A stretch of DNA of 64,000 bases from an uncultured Flavonifractor sp. (lineage in GTDB: Bacteria > Bacillota > Clostridia > Oscillospirales > Oscillospiraceae), in assembly GCA_947346365.1 (NCBI GenBank), contig CANAAV010000004.1, forward strand, positions 100,640-164,639, in the 5' to 3' direction. The notes under the pieces were generated by a model, which was given only the letters and a program-made list of their open reading frames with translations, ran no database searches and was not told where the DNA came from. The translations under genes were made by a program, and so were the position numbers. This document shows, piece by piece, positions 1 through 11,404 of the stretch; position 1 is the first letter of the stretch; every line of letters begins with the position of its first letter.

Positions 1-2625
<2,625 letters not shown>

Positions 2626-2645
2626 CCCTCTCCTTTTCCCTTTTT

Positions 2646-2685
2646 GGTGGCCCGGAGCTCTGCTTCGGGCCACCTGATCGTATTT
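2646..2685 (+). terminator. Terminator after rpoC
   Basis: A 9-bp perfect stem (GGTGGCCCG at 2646-2654 with CGGGCCACC at 2666-2674) is followed by a moderately T-rich stretch. It probably ends the rpoBC transcript. It also argues against starting the next gene at 2644, because that start would lie inside the hairpin. Confidence 0.75.
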
Positions 2686-2715
2686 TGCCCATTTTGTTTT
2701 TACGAGGTGATCTCA

Positions 2716-4098
2716 TTGCCCTCTCTGCCCCTCTCTCCCCCCCCCTCTCCCCGAACGCTCGCCTGCGGCGGCCTGGGCGGGGGACTGCTGCTGCTGAGTC
2801 TGGCTCCTACGCTCGCTCTGGAGCAGGGAAACACAGCGGCCCATGCCGCTGTGTTTCTCCTGCTCTGCCTGCTGGCCTCAGGCGCTTTCGCAGCCGTGCT
2901 TTACAGCACCCGCCGCATGGAATCTGCCCTGCAAGCCCTGCTCCCCATCGGCCTGGCCTTTCTCCTCCGTGCTGCTATGCTGGACCATCAGAGCGCAGAC
3001 TATATGGATTTTCTCTCCCGCTGGGTGGAGACTTTCCGGCAAAACGGGGGATTTGCCGCCATCAAGCAGCCTATCGGAAACTATAACGCCCCCTATCTCT
3101 ATTTTCTGGCCGCCTTTTCCTATCTGCCCTTGTCTGACCTATACCTTATCAAGCTGCTGTCTATCACCTTCGATGTAATCTTGGCCTGGGGCGGCCTGCG
3201 GCTGGTCCGGCGGCTGCGGCCGGAGGAACTCCGCCGCCAGACGGCCTGCTTCTGCGTTTTGCTGCTGCTGCCCACCGCAGTGCTCAACGGAGCCTGCTGG
3301 GGCCAGTGCGACAGTCTGTACGGCGGCCTAGTCCTCCACGCTCTGGCAGACGCCCTGGACGGCCGGGGCAAGCGCTCCTGCGCGTTGCTGGGACTCGCTT
3401 TTTCATTTAAATTACAAACCATTTTCCTGATCCCATTGTGGGGCGGATTATGGCTGGCAAAGCGGCTGAAATTCCCAGACCTGTTCTTCTTCCCCATCGG
3501 GTATGGCGCGGCAATCCTGCCCGCTGTACTGATGGGCAAGCCTCTGGCGGATATCCTGGGCGTCTACCTGGGGCAGACTGCCGAAGGGGCGGGGCATCTG
3601 TGCTACAACGCCCCTTCGGCCTACTCCTTTCTGCCTTACGGCGCCCAGCCGGACGAGCGCACGCTGGCTCTGCTGGGCATCGCCGCAGCTTTTGTCCTGG
3701 TACTGCTTCTGCTGGGCGCACTTTTCCTCCGGCGGGGCCGGGCCGAAGACCGGCTCGTGCTGGCGGCGGCGGCGGTCATGGCCATTGGCGTCCCTTTCCT
3801 GCTGCCCTATATGCACGACCGGTACTTTTTCCTGGCGGACGTGCTCTGCGCCGCCTGGGCCTGCACTTTTTCCGGCGAAATTCCCTGCGCCCTGCTGGTT
3901 CAGGGAAGCTCTTTGATGTCTTACCTCAATTATCTGCGGGGGCGCTACACTCTGGTGCTCAGCCTAGGCGGGCAGACTTACGTTATGCTCACAGAGACCC
4001 TGTTGATGCTGTGCGCCCTGATCTGGGCCCTTTCCTCCCTCTTCGCCCAACTCCGTCCCAGTACGGGCTTGTCTGCCCAATTGGGAAAAGATTCCTGA
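2716..4098 (+). CDS. Polytopic membrane protein, GT-C type mannosyltransferase-like (Gpi18-related)
   Basis: About 460 residues with roughly ten hydrophobic segments. An acidic loop after the second helix reads DYMDFLSRWVETFRQNGG and is followed by GNYNAPYLYFLAAFSYLP. This resembles the catalytic first loop of GT-C glycosyltransferases of the COG5542 (Gpi18-like) group. The likely role is transfer of a sugar from a polyprenyl-phosphate donor at the outer face of the membrane; donor and acceptor cannot be read from the sequence. I chose the TTG at 2716 because ACGAGGTGAT lies just upstream and an earlier in-frame start at 2644 falls inside the rpoC terminator. It stands alone between two transcription signals. 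Confidence 0.7.
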   Translation: MPSLPLSPPPSPRTLACGGLGGGLLLLSLAPTLALEQGNTAAHAAVFLLLCLLASGAFAAVLYSTRRMESALQALLPIGLAFLLRAAMLDHQSADYMDFLSRWVETFRQNGGFAAIKQPIGNYNAPYLYFLAAFSYLPLSDLYLIKLLSITFDVILAWGGLRLVRRLRPEELRRQTACFCVLLLLPTAVLNGACWGQCDSLYGGLVLHALADALDGRGKRSCALLGLAFSFKLQTIFLIPLWGGLWLAKRLKFPDLFFFPIGYGAAILPAVLMGKPLADILGVYLGQTAEGAGHLCYNAPSAYSFLPYGAQPDERTLALLGIAAAFVLVLLLLGALFLRRGRAEDRLVLAAAAVMAIGVPFLLPYMHDRYFFLADVLCAAWACTFSGEIPCALLVQGSSLMSYLNYLRGRYTLVLSLGGQTYVMLTETLLMLCALIWALSSLFAQLRPSTGLSAQLGKDS

Positions 4099-4117
4099 AA
4101 TTTCTCTCCAAAAACGG

Positions 4118-4146
4118 TTGACGAACTGGAAACAATGTGTTACAAT
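4118..4146 (+). promoter_or_regulatory. Sigma-A type promoter for the 4195 gene
   Basis: TTGACG (4118-4123), 17-bp spacer, TACAAT (4141-4146), about 49 bases ahead of the start codon. Confidence 0.75.
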
Positions 4147-4194
4147 TCGGTTACAGTTTTTAATGACTTGTAACCATCTGAAAGGAGGGTATCT

Positions 4195-4485
4195 ATGGCG
4201 GATCAAAAAGTACCTTTGACCTATAAAGGGCGTCCCCTGCGCCGGAAGGACAGCTTGATTTATTACGGCAGCATGGCGGAAAAATATATTATTATGTTTC
4301 AGATTCTGGACAGCAAGAAATGCCAGGATATGGACGTAGCAAATAAAGTCTCCGTCCAGCTCCAGCTTACCGACCCGGATCTTAAAAGCCGGGACCGGGT
4401 CGTCAAAAAGACCGAAAAAGACAGCCTGTACGCAGCCATGGACGTGGCTTCCGTTTGGCTGGAGCGGGCTTTAGCCAGTAAATAA
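4195..4485 (+). CDS. Small conserved-looking protein of unknown function
   Basis: 96 residues with no signal peptide or membrane segment. It starts at an ATG 6 bases after AAAGGAGGG and has its own good promoter (4118-4146). The composition is mixed basic and acidic with a strand-rich middle (KYIIMFQILDSKKCQDMDVANKVSVQLQL) and a helical end (AAMDVASVWLERAL). I recognise no named domain. The strong promoter, RBS and codon pattern support a real cytoplasmic protein. Confidence 0.7.
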   Translation: MADQKVPLTYKGRPLRRKDSLIYYGSMAEKYIIMFQILDSKKCQDMDVANKVSVQLQLTDPDLKSRDRVVKKTEKDSLYAAMDVASVWLERALASK

Positions 4486-4560
4486 TTTACGTCAACCGAT
4501 TAGAGTAGAGAAACAGAGGGCCCCCGCTCCGCGGGGGAGGATTGAACGGAGGATATACAG

Positions 4561-5472
4561 ATGATACTGCCGAAGAAGCTGCTGGGCACCGCACTTGTAA
4601 CTGCCGCCGCCGCCGCCTTGTGTACCGTGGGCGCCTGCGCCGCCTGCGTGGGCGTGGGCACCGTAGAGGCGGACGCGCTCCGCCTGCGGGAGGAGGCCGG
4701 AACGGAGGCCACCGTACTCGCCACTGCCTCCGCCGGCGACACCGTGGTGGTTTTGGAAGACGCCGGGGACGGCTGGTACAAGGTTGATTACAACTCAGTA
4801 GAGGGCTATATGTCCGGCGAGTTTCTGACTGTGGAGGAATCCGCCGATGTGACCATCGGTTACGGTCTGGTCCAGACCGACGGCTCTACTTTGAATGTCC
4901 GCAGCGGACCCAGCACTGATTCGGAAAAGATCGTCGCCCTGTATAACGGCACTGTAGTTACCATCAACGGCGTGGACAGCGGCTGGTTTAAGATCACCAC
5001 CAGCAACGGTACCACCGGCTATGTCAGCAGCGAATATATGGTAACCTGCAAGGACTCCGCCGGTTCCCGCGGAGACGGTACCGCCGTTGCCGCTTCTTCC
5101 GGCCTGGGGCAGCAGGCGGCCAATTTCGGCCTCCAGTTTTTAGGGTGTCCCTATGTGTACGGCGCCAATGGCCCCAGCAGCTTCGACTGTTCCGGTTTCA
5201 CCAGCTACGTGTTCCGCCAGTTTGGCTATACCCTTAACCGCACAGCTTCCGGCCAGCTCTCTAACGGCCAGTCCGTCAGTAAGAGTGAGCTTCAGCCCGG
5301 TGATCTGGTCTTCTTCCGTTATAACACCACCAAGGCGGCCTCCCATGTGGGCATCTACATCGGCAATGGACAGTTTGTCCATGCGTCCACGAATACATAT
5401 GCTGTACAGATCGACAACCTGACTTACGGACACTATAATAACGTTTACGTAGGCGCCCGGCGCATTCTGTAA
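4561..5472 (+). CDS. Secreted SH3b-SH3b-NlpC/P60 peptidoglycan endopeptidase
   Basis: 303 residues. An N-terminal signal peptide (KK then a hydrophobic Ala-rich run, about residues 1-28) is followed by two bacterial SH3 domains (about 32-92 and 103-163, the second with LNVRSGPSTDSEKI) and a C-terminal NlpC/P60 domain (about 185-303). The catalytic triad is visible: Cys210 in FDCSGF, His262 in SHVGIYIG and His274 in FVHAST. These enzymes cut the gamma-D-Glu to diamino acid bond in cell-wall peptides; the SH3 domains anchor to the wall. RBS GGAGG lies 8 bases ahead of the ATG, and a terminator follows. Confidence 0.93.
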   Translation: MILPKKLLGTALVTAAAAALCTVGACAACVGVGTVEADALRLREEAGTEATVLATASAGDTVVVLEDAGDGWYKVDYNSVEGYMSGEFLTVEESADVTIGYGLVQTDGSTLNVRSGPSTDSEKIVALYNGTVVTINGVDSGWFKITTSNGTTGYVSSEYMVTCKDSAGSRGDGTAVAASSGLGQQAANFGLQFLGCPYVYGANGPSSFDCSGFTSYVFRQFGYTLNRTASGQLSNGQSVSKSELQPGDLVFFRYNTTKAASHVGIYIGNGQFVHASTNTYAVQIDNLTYGHYNNVYVGARRIL

Positions 5473-5479
5473 CGGTAGC

Positions 5480-5508
5480 TTGCCAGAAATCTAAAATTAT
5501 GTTAAAAT
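5480..5508 (+). promoter_or_regulatory. Candidate promoter for the DMT transporter
   Basis: TTGCCA (5480-5485), 17-bp spacer, TAAAAT (5503-5508). The predicted start site falls inside the left arm of the following hairpin, so transcripts from here would not form that terminator. Confidence 0.4.
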
Positions 5509-5545
5509 AAGTGCGCGGAAGAGCTTTTCTCCGCGCACTTATTTA
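5509..5545 (+). terminator. Terminator after the NlpC/P60 gene
   Basis: A 9-bp GC-rich perfect stem (5511-5519 with 5530-5538) is followed by ATTTATT. Confidence 0.75.
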
Positions 5546-5596
5546 TTCTGTTGCAGGGGCGGTTCCCCACTGACGGAAACGGAAGGATTTGTTTCC

Positions 5597-6502
5597 ATGA
5601 AAAAGCATCTGCTCACAGGCCATCTGCTTGCCCTATTCGTCTCTATCGTCTGGGGCACTGCCTTTATTGCCGTCAAAGTGCTCTTGGAGGACTTCCATCC
5701 CATTGAGGTCATGCTCTTCCGCTTTGCCCTGGCCTGGGCAGCTCTTTTTCTCTTCTCCCCCAAGCCCCTTCCCCCTAAGAGCCTACGTGCCGAGCTGCCC
5801 TTCTTAGGGGCCGGCGCCACGGGGTTGACGCTTTACTTCATCCTGCAAAACTATGCTCTAAAATTTTCCTTTGCCTCCACCGTCGGCATCATCATCTCCG
5901 CCGCCCCGATGTTCACCGCGCTGCTGCTGTGGCTGTCCCACCGGGCGCCCCGACCCGGAAAGGCCTTCTTTACCGGATTTGTGCTGGCCATGGCTGGCAT
6001 TACCCTCATCTCCGTGGCCCAGGGCGATCATTTGGATCTAAACCTGATCGGCTGCCTGCTGACTTTAGGCGCCGCCTTCTGCTGGGGGGCCTATGGCGTA
6101 TGCATTGAGCTGACGGAGCAGTCCGGATACACCAGCCTACAGGTCACTCGCAAGGTCTTCTTCTGGGGTCTGGTATTCAGCCTGCCCTTCATTTGGATCA
6201 ACCGCCTGGACCTCTCTTTGGACCGGTTTGCAAAGCCGGAGCTACTCTTTTGTATCCTCTACCTGGGCCTGGGCGCATCCGCCCTGTGCTTTGCCGCCTG
6301 GAACCGGGCGGTGGTGCTGATTGGCTCCGTCGCCACCAATATCTACATCTATCTCATGCCGGTTATCACACTAGTGGCCTCCGCCTTCATTCTCAAGGAG
6401 CCTGTCACCGTCTTTTCCGTAGGGGCAATTGCGCTGATCGTCCTGGGCCTGTGGCTTTCTCAGCGGGGAACTCCGGCGGCAGCCTCCTCTCAATCAAAAT
6501 AA
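5597..6502 (+). CDS. EamA/DMT-family transporter
   Basis: 301 residues with about ten membrane helices arranged as two EamA repeats, the typical size and layout of drug/metabolite transporters. The first repeat starts WGTAFIAVKVLLEDFHPIEVMLFRF; the second contains CWGAYGVCIELTEQ and ends with YLMPVITLVASAFILKEPV, a region conserved in the family. The substrate cannot be inferred. Start is ATG 5597 with GGAAGGA upstream. The stop codon is part of a 20-bp terminator stem. Confidence 0.88.
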   Translation: MKKHLLTGHLLALFVSIVWGTAFIAVKVLLEDFHPIEVMLFRFALAWAALFLFSPKPLPPKSLRAELPFLGAGATGLTLYFILQNYALKFSFASTVGIIISAAPMFTALLLWLSHRAPRPGKAFFTGFVLAMAGITLISVAQGDHLDLNLIGCLLTLGAAFCWGAYGVCIELTEQSGYTSLQVTRKVFFWGLVFSLPFIWINRLDLSLDRFAKPELLFCILYLGLGASALCFAAWNRAVVLIGSVATNIYIYLMPVITLVASAFILKEPVTVFSVGAIALIVLGLWLSQRGTPAAASSQSK

Positions 6503-6544
6503 AGAGCTGGGCTGGAAATCAAAAGATTTCCAGCCCAGCTCTTT
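6501..6544. terminator. Bidirectional terminator, 20-bp perfect stem
   Basis: Arms 6501-6520 and 6525-6544 are perfectly complementary with a 4-base loop. A-rich and T-rich ends on both sides suit termination of the plus gene ending at 6502 and the minus gene ending at 6600. Confidence 0.85.
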
Positions 6545-6599
6545 GTAACCGGTAAAACGCCATCTCACCCGCATCCAAACGGCGCGCTGTGCCCGGCGA

Positions 6600-7022
6600 T
6601 TACTCCTCCGTCTTGTCCTCGGCAGTGTCCGTCAGCTCATCCGCACATCCGGTGCAGCCACACTCGGGCTCCTCAGGAGGGACATCAGTCTCCACAAAGG
6701 GGACCTCCTCCTCGGTAACGCCGCTCTCCTCCCGCAGCTCAACAATGCGGGCCTTATTCTCCTCGATGGTAACTTTGCTGGCGGTAATTTTCTCACACAG
6801 GGCTTGATAGGCCGCCTCAGGAGCCATGCCACGCTCGGCATAGTAAAGCCGCCCAATCTCGGTATACGCCTTCCGGATCGCGCTCTCCTCCGTGGCGTTG
6901 TTTACATTCAGCCGGCCAATTTCCGCCAGCTGCTTGGACTTGGCCATGCCTGCCTGGGCCAGATCCACGCCTGCCTGGGCCAAATCTGCGGCCCGCTCCT
7001 TTAAATCGTTCAAAAAGTCCAT
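6600..7022 (-). CDS. Coiled-coil protein with C-terminal Cys cluster, unknown function
   Basis: 140 residues. The first 100 are strongly helical and charged (LKERAADLAQAGVDLAQAGM, then a GRLYYAERG segment and ITASKVTIEENKARIVELRE). The acidic C-terminus carries a CGCTGC motif that might bind metal. It resembles small cytoplasmic coiled-coil proteins found beside zinc-ribbon families in Clostridia, but I recognise no named domain. The start is set by AGGAGG 9 bases upstream of ATG, and a promoter at 7073-7101 reads into it. Confidence 0.7.
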   Translation of the reverse strand: MDFLNDLKERAADLAQAGVDLAQAGMAKSKQLAEIGRLNVNNATEESAIRKAYTEIGRLYYAERGMAPEAAYQALCEKITASKVTIEENKARIVELREESGVTEEEVPFVETDVPPEEPECGCTGCADELTDTAEDKTEE

Positions 7023-7072
7023 GCTGAACAGCCTCCTGTAGTGTAAGGGTTTTACCCCTTGAAGTATGTTAT

Positions 7073-7101
7073 ATTCTACCCCTTTTCTCCGCCATGTGCA
7101 A
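7073..7101 (-). promoter_or_regulatory. Promoter for the 7022 minus-strand gene
   Basis: On the minus strand, TTGCAC (7101-7096), 17-bp spacer, TAGAAT (7078-7073). The leader contains a short AAGGG/CCCTT hairpin. Confidence 0.6.
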
Positions 7102-7147
7102 GGGCGCTAAAGCAATTTTATCCATTTTTAATCTTTTGTCTAATGGA

Positions 7148-7370
7148 TTAGGCCTTGTTTGAAAAATGGGAATATGCCCAAGGGCAAGGGATCTTTTCAG
7201 CTGGCAAGCGGTTTTGATGCAGGAATTCTGACGGATTTCTCTGTGCTTGGAGCAGAATTTCCACAGGGCAAGGCAGAGGACACAGGTGGACCGATGCCCG
7301 CCAGGGACGATAACGCAGCCATGCAGAAATCCCGCCCAAGGGCAGGTTCGATTTCTGGCTGATTAAACCG
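7148..7370. other. Non-coding stretch, candidate dispersed intergenic element
   Basis: About 220 bases between two minus-strand genes. The near-palindrome GCCCAAGGGCA occurs at 7176-7186 and again at 7334-7344, and GGAATTCTG/CAGAATTTCC form an imperfect inverted pair between them. Open frames cross it on both strands but have no RBS or protein-like composition. It could be an intergenic repeat family; this needs a genome-wide match. Confidence 0.3.
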
Positions 7371-7667
7371 CTAGGATAGATCGCAGACCTGCTCATAGCC
7401 ATCGCACGGATCGCAGGCGTCTTCCTCCGGCGGCTGTACAAAGCGCTCCTCCTCCCCCAGTGGAAACAGCAGCAGGGACGCGCCGAACAATACCGCCGCG
7501 CCGATCGCGATGGCCTGAACCTTATTTTCCCGCAGCCAGGGCCGGCAGGGCTCCAGCTGGGGAACCGCCCCGCCAAATTGGTCCAGCGCGGCATACAGCC
7601 CCGCCGCCAGGATGACACACAGGGCCAGCCGCCCCAACGTCTTTTGTTTTTCCGGTTTCGCTTCCAT
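7371..7667 (-). CDS. Small membrane protein with acidic Cys-containing tail
   Basis: 98 residues from the ATG at 7667, chosen because GGAGGCGG lies just upstream; a longer frame to 8168 would run into the divergent ATPase. Two hydrophobic helices (LALCVILAAGLYAAL and AIAIGAAVLFGASLLLFPLG) are followed by a short acidic tail with DACDPCDGYEQVCD. Function unknown; no domain recognised. Confidence 0.6.
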   Translation of the reverse strand: MEAKPEKQKTLGRLALCVILAAGLYAALDQFGGAVPQLEPCRPWLRENKVQAIAIGAAVLFGASLLLFPLGEEERFVQPPEEDACDPCDGYEQVCDLS

Positions 7668-7781
7668 CCGGCACCGCCTCCTTATTACCAGTATAGTGGA
7701 AAGCCGCTCCATGTATGCGGCCCCTAACCGGCCATTTTTGTCGAAAATTATGTCAAAACCATTAAATTTTGTGGAATACCC

Positions 7782-7810
7782 TTGCCCGTCCTGAGGGGAA
7801 ATACTATAAT
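7782..7810 (+). promoter_or_regulatory. Promoter for the P-type ATPase
   Basis: TTGCCC (7782-7787), 17-bp spacer, perfect TATAAT (7805-7810), about 54 bases before the chosen start. Confidence 0.7.
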
Positions 7811-7863
7811 ATTTTAAACGGCAACCTGACATGATAAAACTTTCCACGTCTCGAGGCGAAATT

Positions 7864-10329
7864 ATGAAACAGACACAGCGCGCAACCGCCCGCCCTTCTC
7901 CGGTCCAGGCCAGGACCCCGGTGGACCGGATTACTCCGGACCCCGCGCAGGGGCTGAGCGCAGCGCAGGTTAAGCAGCGCCAGCAGTGCGGCTGGGCCAA
8001 CACTCCCGTAGATTCCCCCACCAAAAGCGTGGGGCGAATTGTACGGGAAAATGTCTGCACTTTTTTTAACTTCATTTTTCTGGTGCTGGGCGTGCTGCTG
8101 ATTTTAGTGGGCTCCTTTGACGATATGCTTTTTCTGCTGATTGCCCTGGCAAATACGGTCATCGGCATTCTTCAGCAGCTACGCAGCAAACAAACCGTCG
8201 ATAAGCTCAACCTTCTGGCCGCTCCCCGGGCCAACGCCGTGCGGCAGGGCAGCGTACTCAGCGTTCCCTGCGCCCAGCTGGTGCGGGACGACGTGGTGGA
8301 GTTCACGGCCGGCGACCAAATCCCCGCCGACGCCACCGTGCTCTCCGGACAGGTGCAGGTCAACGAATCCCTCGTCACCGGCGAGGCCGACGCCATCACC
8401 AAAAGCCGGGGAGACGGGCTTTTATCCGGGGCTTTCGTCGTCTCAGGCAAGTGCCGTGCCCGGCTGGATCAAGTGGGGGCGGACTCCTACGCCGCCCGGC
8501 TGACTCTTGAGGCCAAAAAAGATGTGACTGCCGGGAAGAGCGAGATGATGTCCTCCCTGGACAGGCTGATTCGTTTCATCGGCATGATCCTAATTCCTCT
8601 GGGCCTGGCTCTCTTTGTAAAGGAATATTACTTTTTAGAGCTGGGTATGCAGCAGGCGGTGGTCTCCACCGTGGCCGCCCTCATAGGCATGATTCCGGAA
8701 GGACTTTACCTGCTCACCAGCGTGGCTTTGACCGTCAGCGTCCTGCGCTTGGCCCAAGGTAAGGTGCTGGCCCAAGACATGAGCTGTATCGAGACCCTGG
8801 CCCGGGTGGATGTGCTCTGCGTAGACAAAACCGGCACCATCACCGAGCCTCAAATGCAGGTGGGAGAAACCGTCCTGCTGGATGAGGCCCGTTTTTCCGA
8901 AACGGCGGTCACCGATGCGCTCAACGCTTTTTACAAAGTGATGGACGCCGACAACGACACGGCGCGGGCCATGCAGGAACGCTTTCACGGCGTATCTGTC
9001 TGGCATGCCTCCCACACGGTCCCCTTTTCTTCCGCTGCCAAATGGAGCGCCGCGGTTTTCCCGGGACATGGAGCCTTTGTCGTAGGCGCCCCGGAATTTA
9101 TCCTGGGAAACCGGTATGCACAGATAAAGGATCAGGTGGAGCCCCACTCTGCCAAGGGCTACCGTGTGCTCCTGCTGGCGTCCTACGACGGCATCCCAGA
9201 CCAAAAGAGCCTGATTCCCCACCAGGTCTCCCCTATGGCTCTGATTCTGCTGTCTAACCGGGTGCGCCCCGCCGCCCCTAAGACCTTTCGCTACTTTGCC
9301 GAGCAAGGGGTGGCGGTAAAGGTCATCTCCGGCGACAATCCCGTCACCGTGTCTGAGGTGGCCCGCCAGGCGGGCATACCGGGGGCGGAACGGTATATTG
9401 ACGCCACCGCCCTTAAAAATGACGGCGAGCTGGAGCGGGCTGTGGAAAAATACACCGTATTCGGCCGCGTAACCCCCGGACAAAAGCGAAAATTGATTCG
9501 GGCCCTCCAGCGCGCGGGGCATACTGTCGCGATGACCGGCGACGGCGTCAACGACGTGCTGGCCCTGAAGGATGCCGACTGCGGCATTGCCATGGCCTCC
9601 GGTTCCGACGCCGCCTGCCACGCAGCCCAACTGGTGCTGCTCAGCTCTGACTTTTCCGCCATGCCCAAGGTGGTGGCGGAGGGCCGGCGAGTCATCAACA
9701 ATATCCAGCGGGCGGCGGCCCTCTTTTTAGTAAAAAACATCTTCTCCTTTTTCCTGTCCATCCTCTCTCTCTTCGCCAGCTTCCCCTACCCCGTGACCCC
9801 CTTGCAGCTGTCTATGCTCAGCGCCCTGACCATCGGAGTCCCCTCCTTCTTCTTGGCGCTGGAGCCCAACTACAGCATGGTCAAGGGCAGGTTTTTGGGC
9901 AATGTCTTCCGCCGGGCCCTTCCGGGGGGCATCGCAGATCTGCTGATTGTGCTGGGGCTGGAGGTCTTTTATTGGGCCTTCGCTTTCTCTACGGAAGAGC
10001 TGTCCACCATGGCCGCCATTAGCCTGCTTTTTATCGGCCTTCTGGTGCTCTATCAGGTGTGCAAACCTTTTAACTGGATGCACCGGGTAGTGTGGGGCGC
10101 CATGGCGGGCTCCAGCGCGGTGACCGTCCTGTTTTTCGGCGCCGGCTTCGGCCTAAACCCTCTGAGCTTGCAGGCGTTTCTCATCCTGCTGGCCTTCTTA
10201 GGCCTGTGCTTCCCTGTGATGCAGATGATGCTGTTTTTCTTCGAGCGGGGAACCTCTCTGCTGGACCGGCGCAGAAATCCCCGGGGGCACAGACAGAAGA
10301 CCGTCCGGCGCCGCCAAGCCCAGAAGTAG
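7864..10329 (+). CDS. P-type cation-transporting ATPase, CtpE-like
   Basis: 821 residues from the ATG at 7864 (GAGGCG upstream); an in-frame ATG at 7831 has no RBS. All landmarks of a P-type ATPase are present: actuator TGEAD, phosphorylation site DKTGT with the phosphorylated Asp, hinge TGDGVND, and about ten membrane helices with PEG in M4 (IGMIPEGLYLLTSVAL). The N-terminal region (GLSAAQVKQRQQCGWANTPV, then IVRENV) resembles the mycobacterial CtpE group, which imports calcium, but ion choice cannot be proved here. Residue 1-40 is a basic tail. The gene is monocistronic, between its own promoter and terminator. Confidence 0.9.
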   Translation: MKQTQRATARPSPVQARTPVDRITPDPAQGLSAAQVKQRQQCGWANTPVDSPTKSVGRIVRENVCTFFNFIFLVLGVLLILVGSFDDMLFLLIALANTVIGILQQLRSKQTVDKLNLLAAPRANAVRQGSVLSVPCAQLVRDDVVEFTAGDQIPADATVLSGQVQVNESLVTGEADAITKSRGDGLLSGAFVVSGKCRARLDQVGADSYAARLTLEAKKDVTAGKSEMMSSLDRLIRFIGMILIPLGLALFVKEYYFLELGMQQAVVSTVAALIGMIPEGLYLLTSVALTVSVLRLAQGKVLAQDMSCIETLARVDVLCVDKTGTITEPQMQVGETVLLDEARFSETAVTDALNAFYKVMDADNDTARAMQERFHGVSVWHASHTVPFSSAAKWSAAVFPGHGAFVVGAPEFILGNRYAQIKDQVEPHSAKGYRVLLLASYDGIPDQKSLIPHQVSPMALILLSNRVRPAAPKTFRYFAEQGVAVKVISGDNPVTVSEVARQAGIPGAERYIDATALKNDGELERAVEKYTVFGRVTPGQKRKLIRALQRAGHTVAMTGDGVNDVLALKDADCGIAMASGSDAACHAAQLVLLSSDFSAMPKVVAEGRRVINNIQRAAALFLVKNIFSFFLSILSLFASFPYPVTPLQLSMLSALTIGVPSFFLALEPNYSMVKGRFLGNVFRRALPGGIADLLIVLGLEVFYWAFAFSTEELSTMAAISLLFIGLLVLYQVCKPFNWMHRVVWGAMAGSSAVTVLFFGAGFGLNPLSLQAFLILLAFLGLCFPVMQMMLFFFERGTSLLDRRRNPRGHRQKTVRRRQAQK

Positions 10330-10366
10330 CCGCCGCAAAACTGGTCCGGCCCGTTTAAAACCTTTT

Positions 10367-10400
10367 ATCCCGGCGTTTTCCCAGGAAAACGCCGGGATGT
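10367..10400 (+). terminator. Terminator after the P-type ATPase
   Basis: A 14-bp perfect stem (10367-10380 with 10385-10398), CCAG loop, followed by GTGTTTTG. Confidence 0.75.
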
Positions 10401-10452
10401 GTTTTGCTCTCTTCTCACTCTTCCGGTTTTATCGAAAAACAATAAAAAAGAA

Positions 10453-10481
10453 TTGACAAACAATATATCAAGTGCTACCAT
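10453..10481 (+). promoter_or_regulatory. Strong promoter for the DUF2975-XRE operon
   Basis: Consensus TTGACA (10453-10458), exactly 17 bp, TACCAT (10476-10481). Confidence 0.75.
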
Positions 10482-10502
10482 ATATCCAAAGGAGGGCATG
10501 TG

Positions 10503-11090
10503 ATGGAACAGATGAACGTACAAAAGCTGGCTCAAATTCTGAAAATCTTAGTGACGATTCTCTTCTTCTGTAATTTAGCGGCACTGCTGGCAGTGCCGTT
10601 GCTGGTAACTATGCCTCCCTGGAGCATTCTCCGCACCGTGATAGACGATTTGGCCCTGGCTGTGGGATTCCGCCAGCCCTCCGATCTAAATTTTCCGTTT
10701 CTTCTGCTGTTTTTCCTCTCCTGGTATGCTGTTTGGACCGAAGCGTACACGGCGGTGCTCTGTTTATTTCTCTTCTTCTGCGGCGTATGCACAGCGGTCA
10801 TTCTCTGGCAGGCCCGGCGAGTACTGGACACCATTGTCCGCCGCAGCCCCTTCTGCCAGGAAAACGGCTCCAGCATGGGCCGAGCGGCAGTCTGCTGTTT
10901 TTCCATATCCGGGGCGGCGCTGGCCCGGATGTGCTGGGGCTTTTGGTATTACTGCTCCATCCAACCGCTGTTTACTTATAACGCGCTGTTTGTCCCTGTG
11001 TTTCTCATGGCGGGCCTTTTGTGCCTGGTCATGTCCGCCCTGTTTCGCCAAGCGGCACAGCTCAAAGCGGAACAGGATCTGACCATATAG
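10503..11090 (+). CDS. DUF2975-family four-helix membrane protein
   Basis: 195 residues with four hydrophobic helices, and a PFCQENGSSMGR stretch between helices 3 and 4 typical of DUF2975 proteins. I chose ATG 10503 because AAGGAGGG ends 6 bases before it; GTG 10500 is too close. DUF2975 proteins are commonly encoded directly upstream of a short YozG-type XRE regulator, as here (12-base gap). The biochemical role is unknown; by analogy the pair may be a membrane protein and its DNA-binding partner. Confidence 0.8.
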   Translation: MEQMNVQKLAQILKILVTILFFCNLAALLAVPLLVTMPPWSILRTVIDDLALAVGFRQPSDLNFPFLLLFFLSWYAVWTEAYTAVLCLFLFFCGVCTAVILWQARRVLDTIVRRSPFCQENGSSMGRAAVCCFSISGAALARMCWGFWYYCSIQPLFTYNALFVPVFLMAGLLCLVMSALFRQAAQLKAEQDLTI

Positions 11091-11102
11091 GAGGGCGCGC
11101 CT

Positions 11103-11342
11103 ATGGCAATCGTGGTCAATCTGGACGTTATGATGGCAAAGCGGAAGATTGGGCTGGGCGAGCTGGCTCAAAAGGTAGACCTAACCCTGGCCAACCTGTC
11201 CATCCTGAAAAACAACCACGCCAAGGCCGTCCGCTTCACCACTTTGGAGGCGATCTGCAAGGCTCTGGAGTGCCAGCCGGGAGACATCCTGGAATATGTG
11301 CCCGATTCCCCCAGACAGCCGCATGCGGAAGGAGTGCCTTAA
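11103..11342 (+). CDS. YozG-type XRE helix-turn-helix regulator
   Basis: 79 residues, a single Cro/CI-type HTH: VNLDVMMAKRKIGLGELAQK, then LTLANLSILKNNHAKAVRFTTLEAICKALECQPGDILEY. It sits 12 bases after the DUF2975 gene with its own AGGAGGG RBS, so the two are an operon. It probably regulates that operon, an inference from context. Confidence 0.88.
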   Translation: MAIVVNLDVMMAKRKIGLGELAQKVDLTLANLSILKNNHAKAVRFTTLEAICKALECQPGDILEYVPDSPRQPHAEGVP

Positions 11343-11404
11343 ACAACCGCGTATTTATGACTCAACGCCGCACACAGCGAATATAGCTCATAGGAGGAAG
11401 CCTT

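Noticed and set aside
4521-4537. CCCCCGC/GCGGGGG hairpin ahead of the NlpC/P60 gene
   Set aside because: No T-run follows, so termination is not supported.
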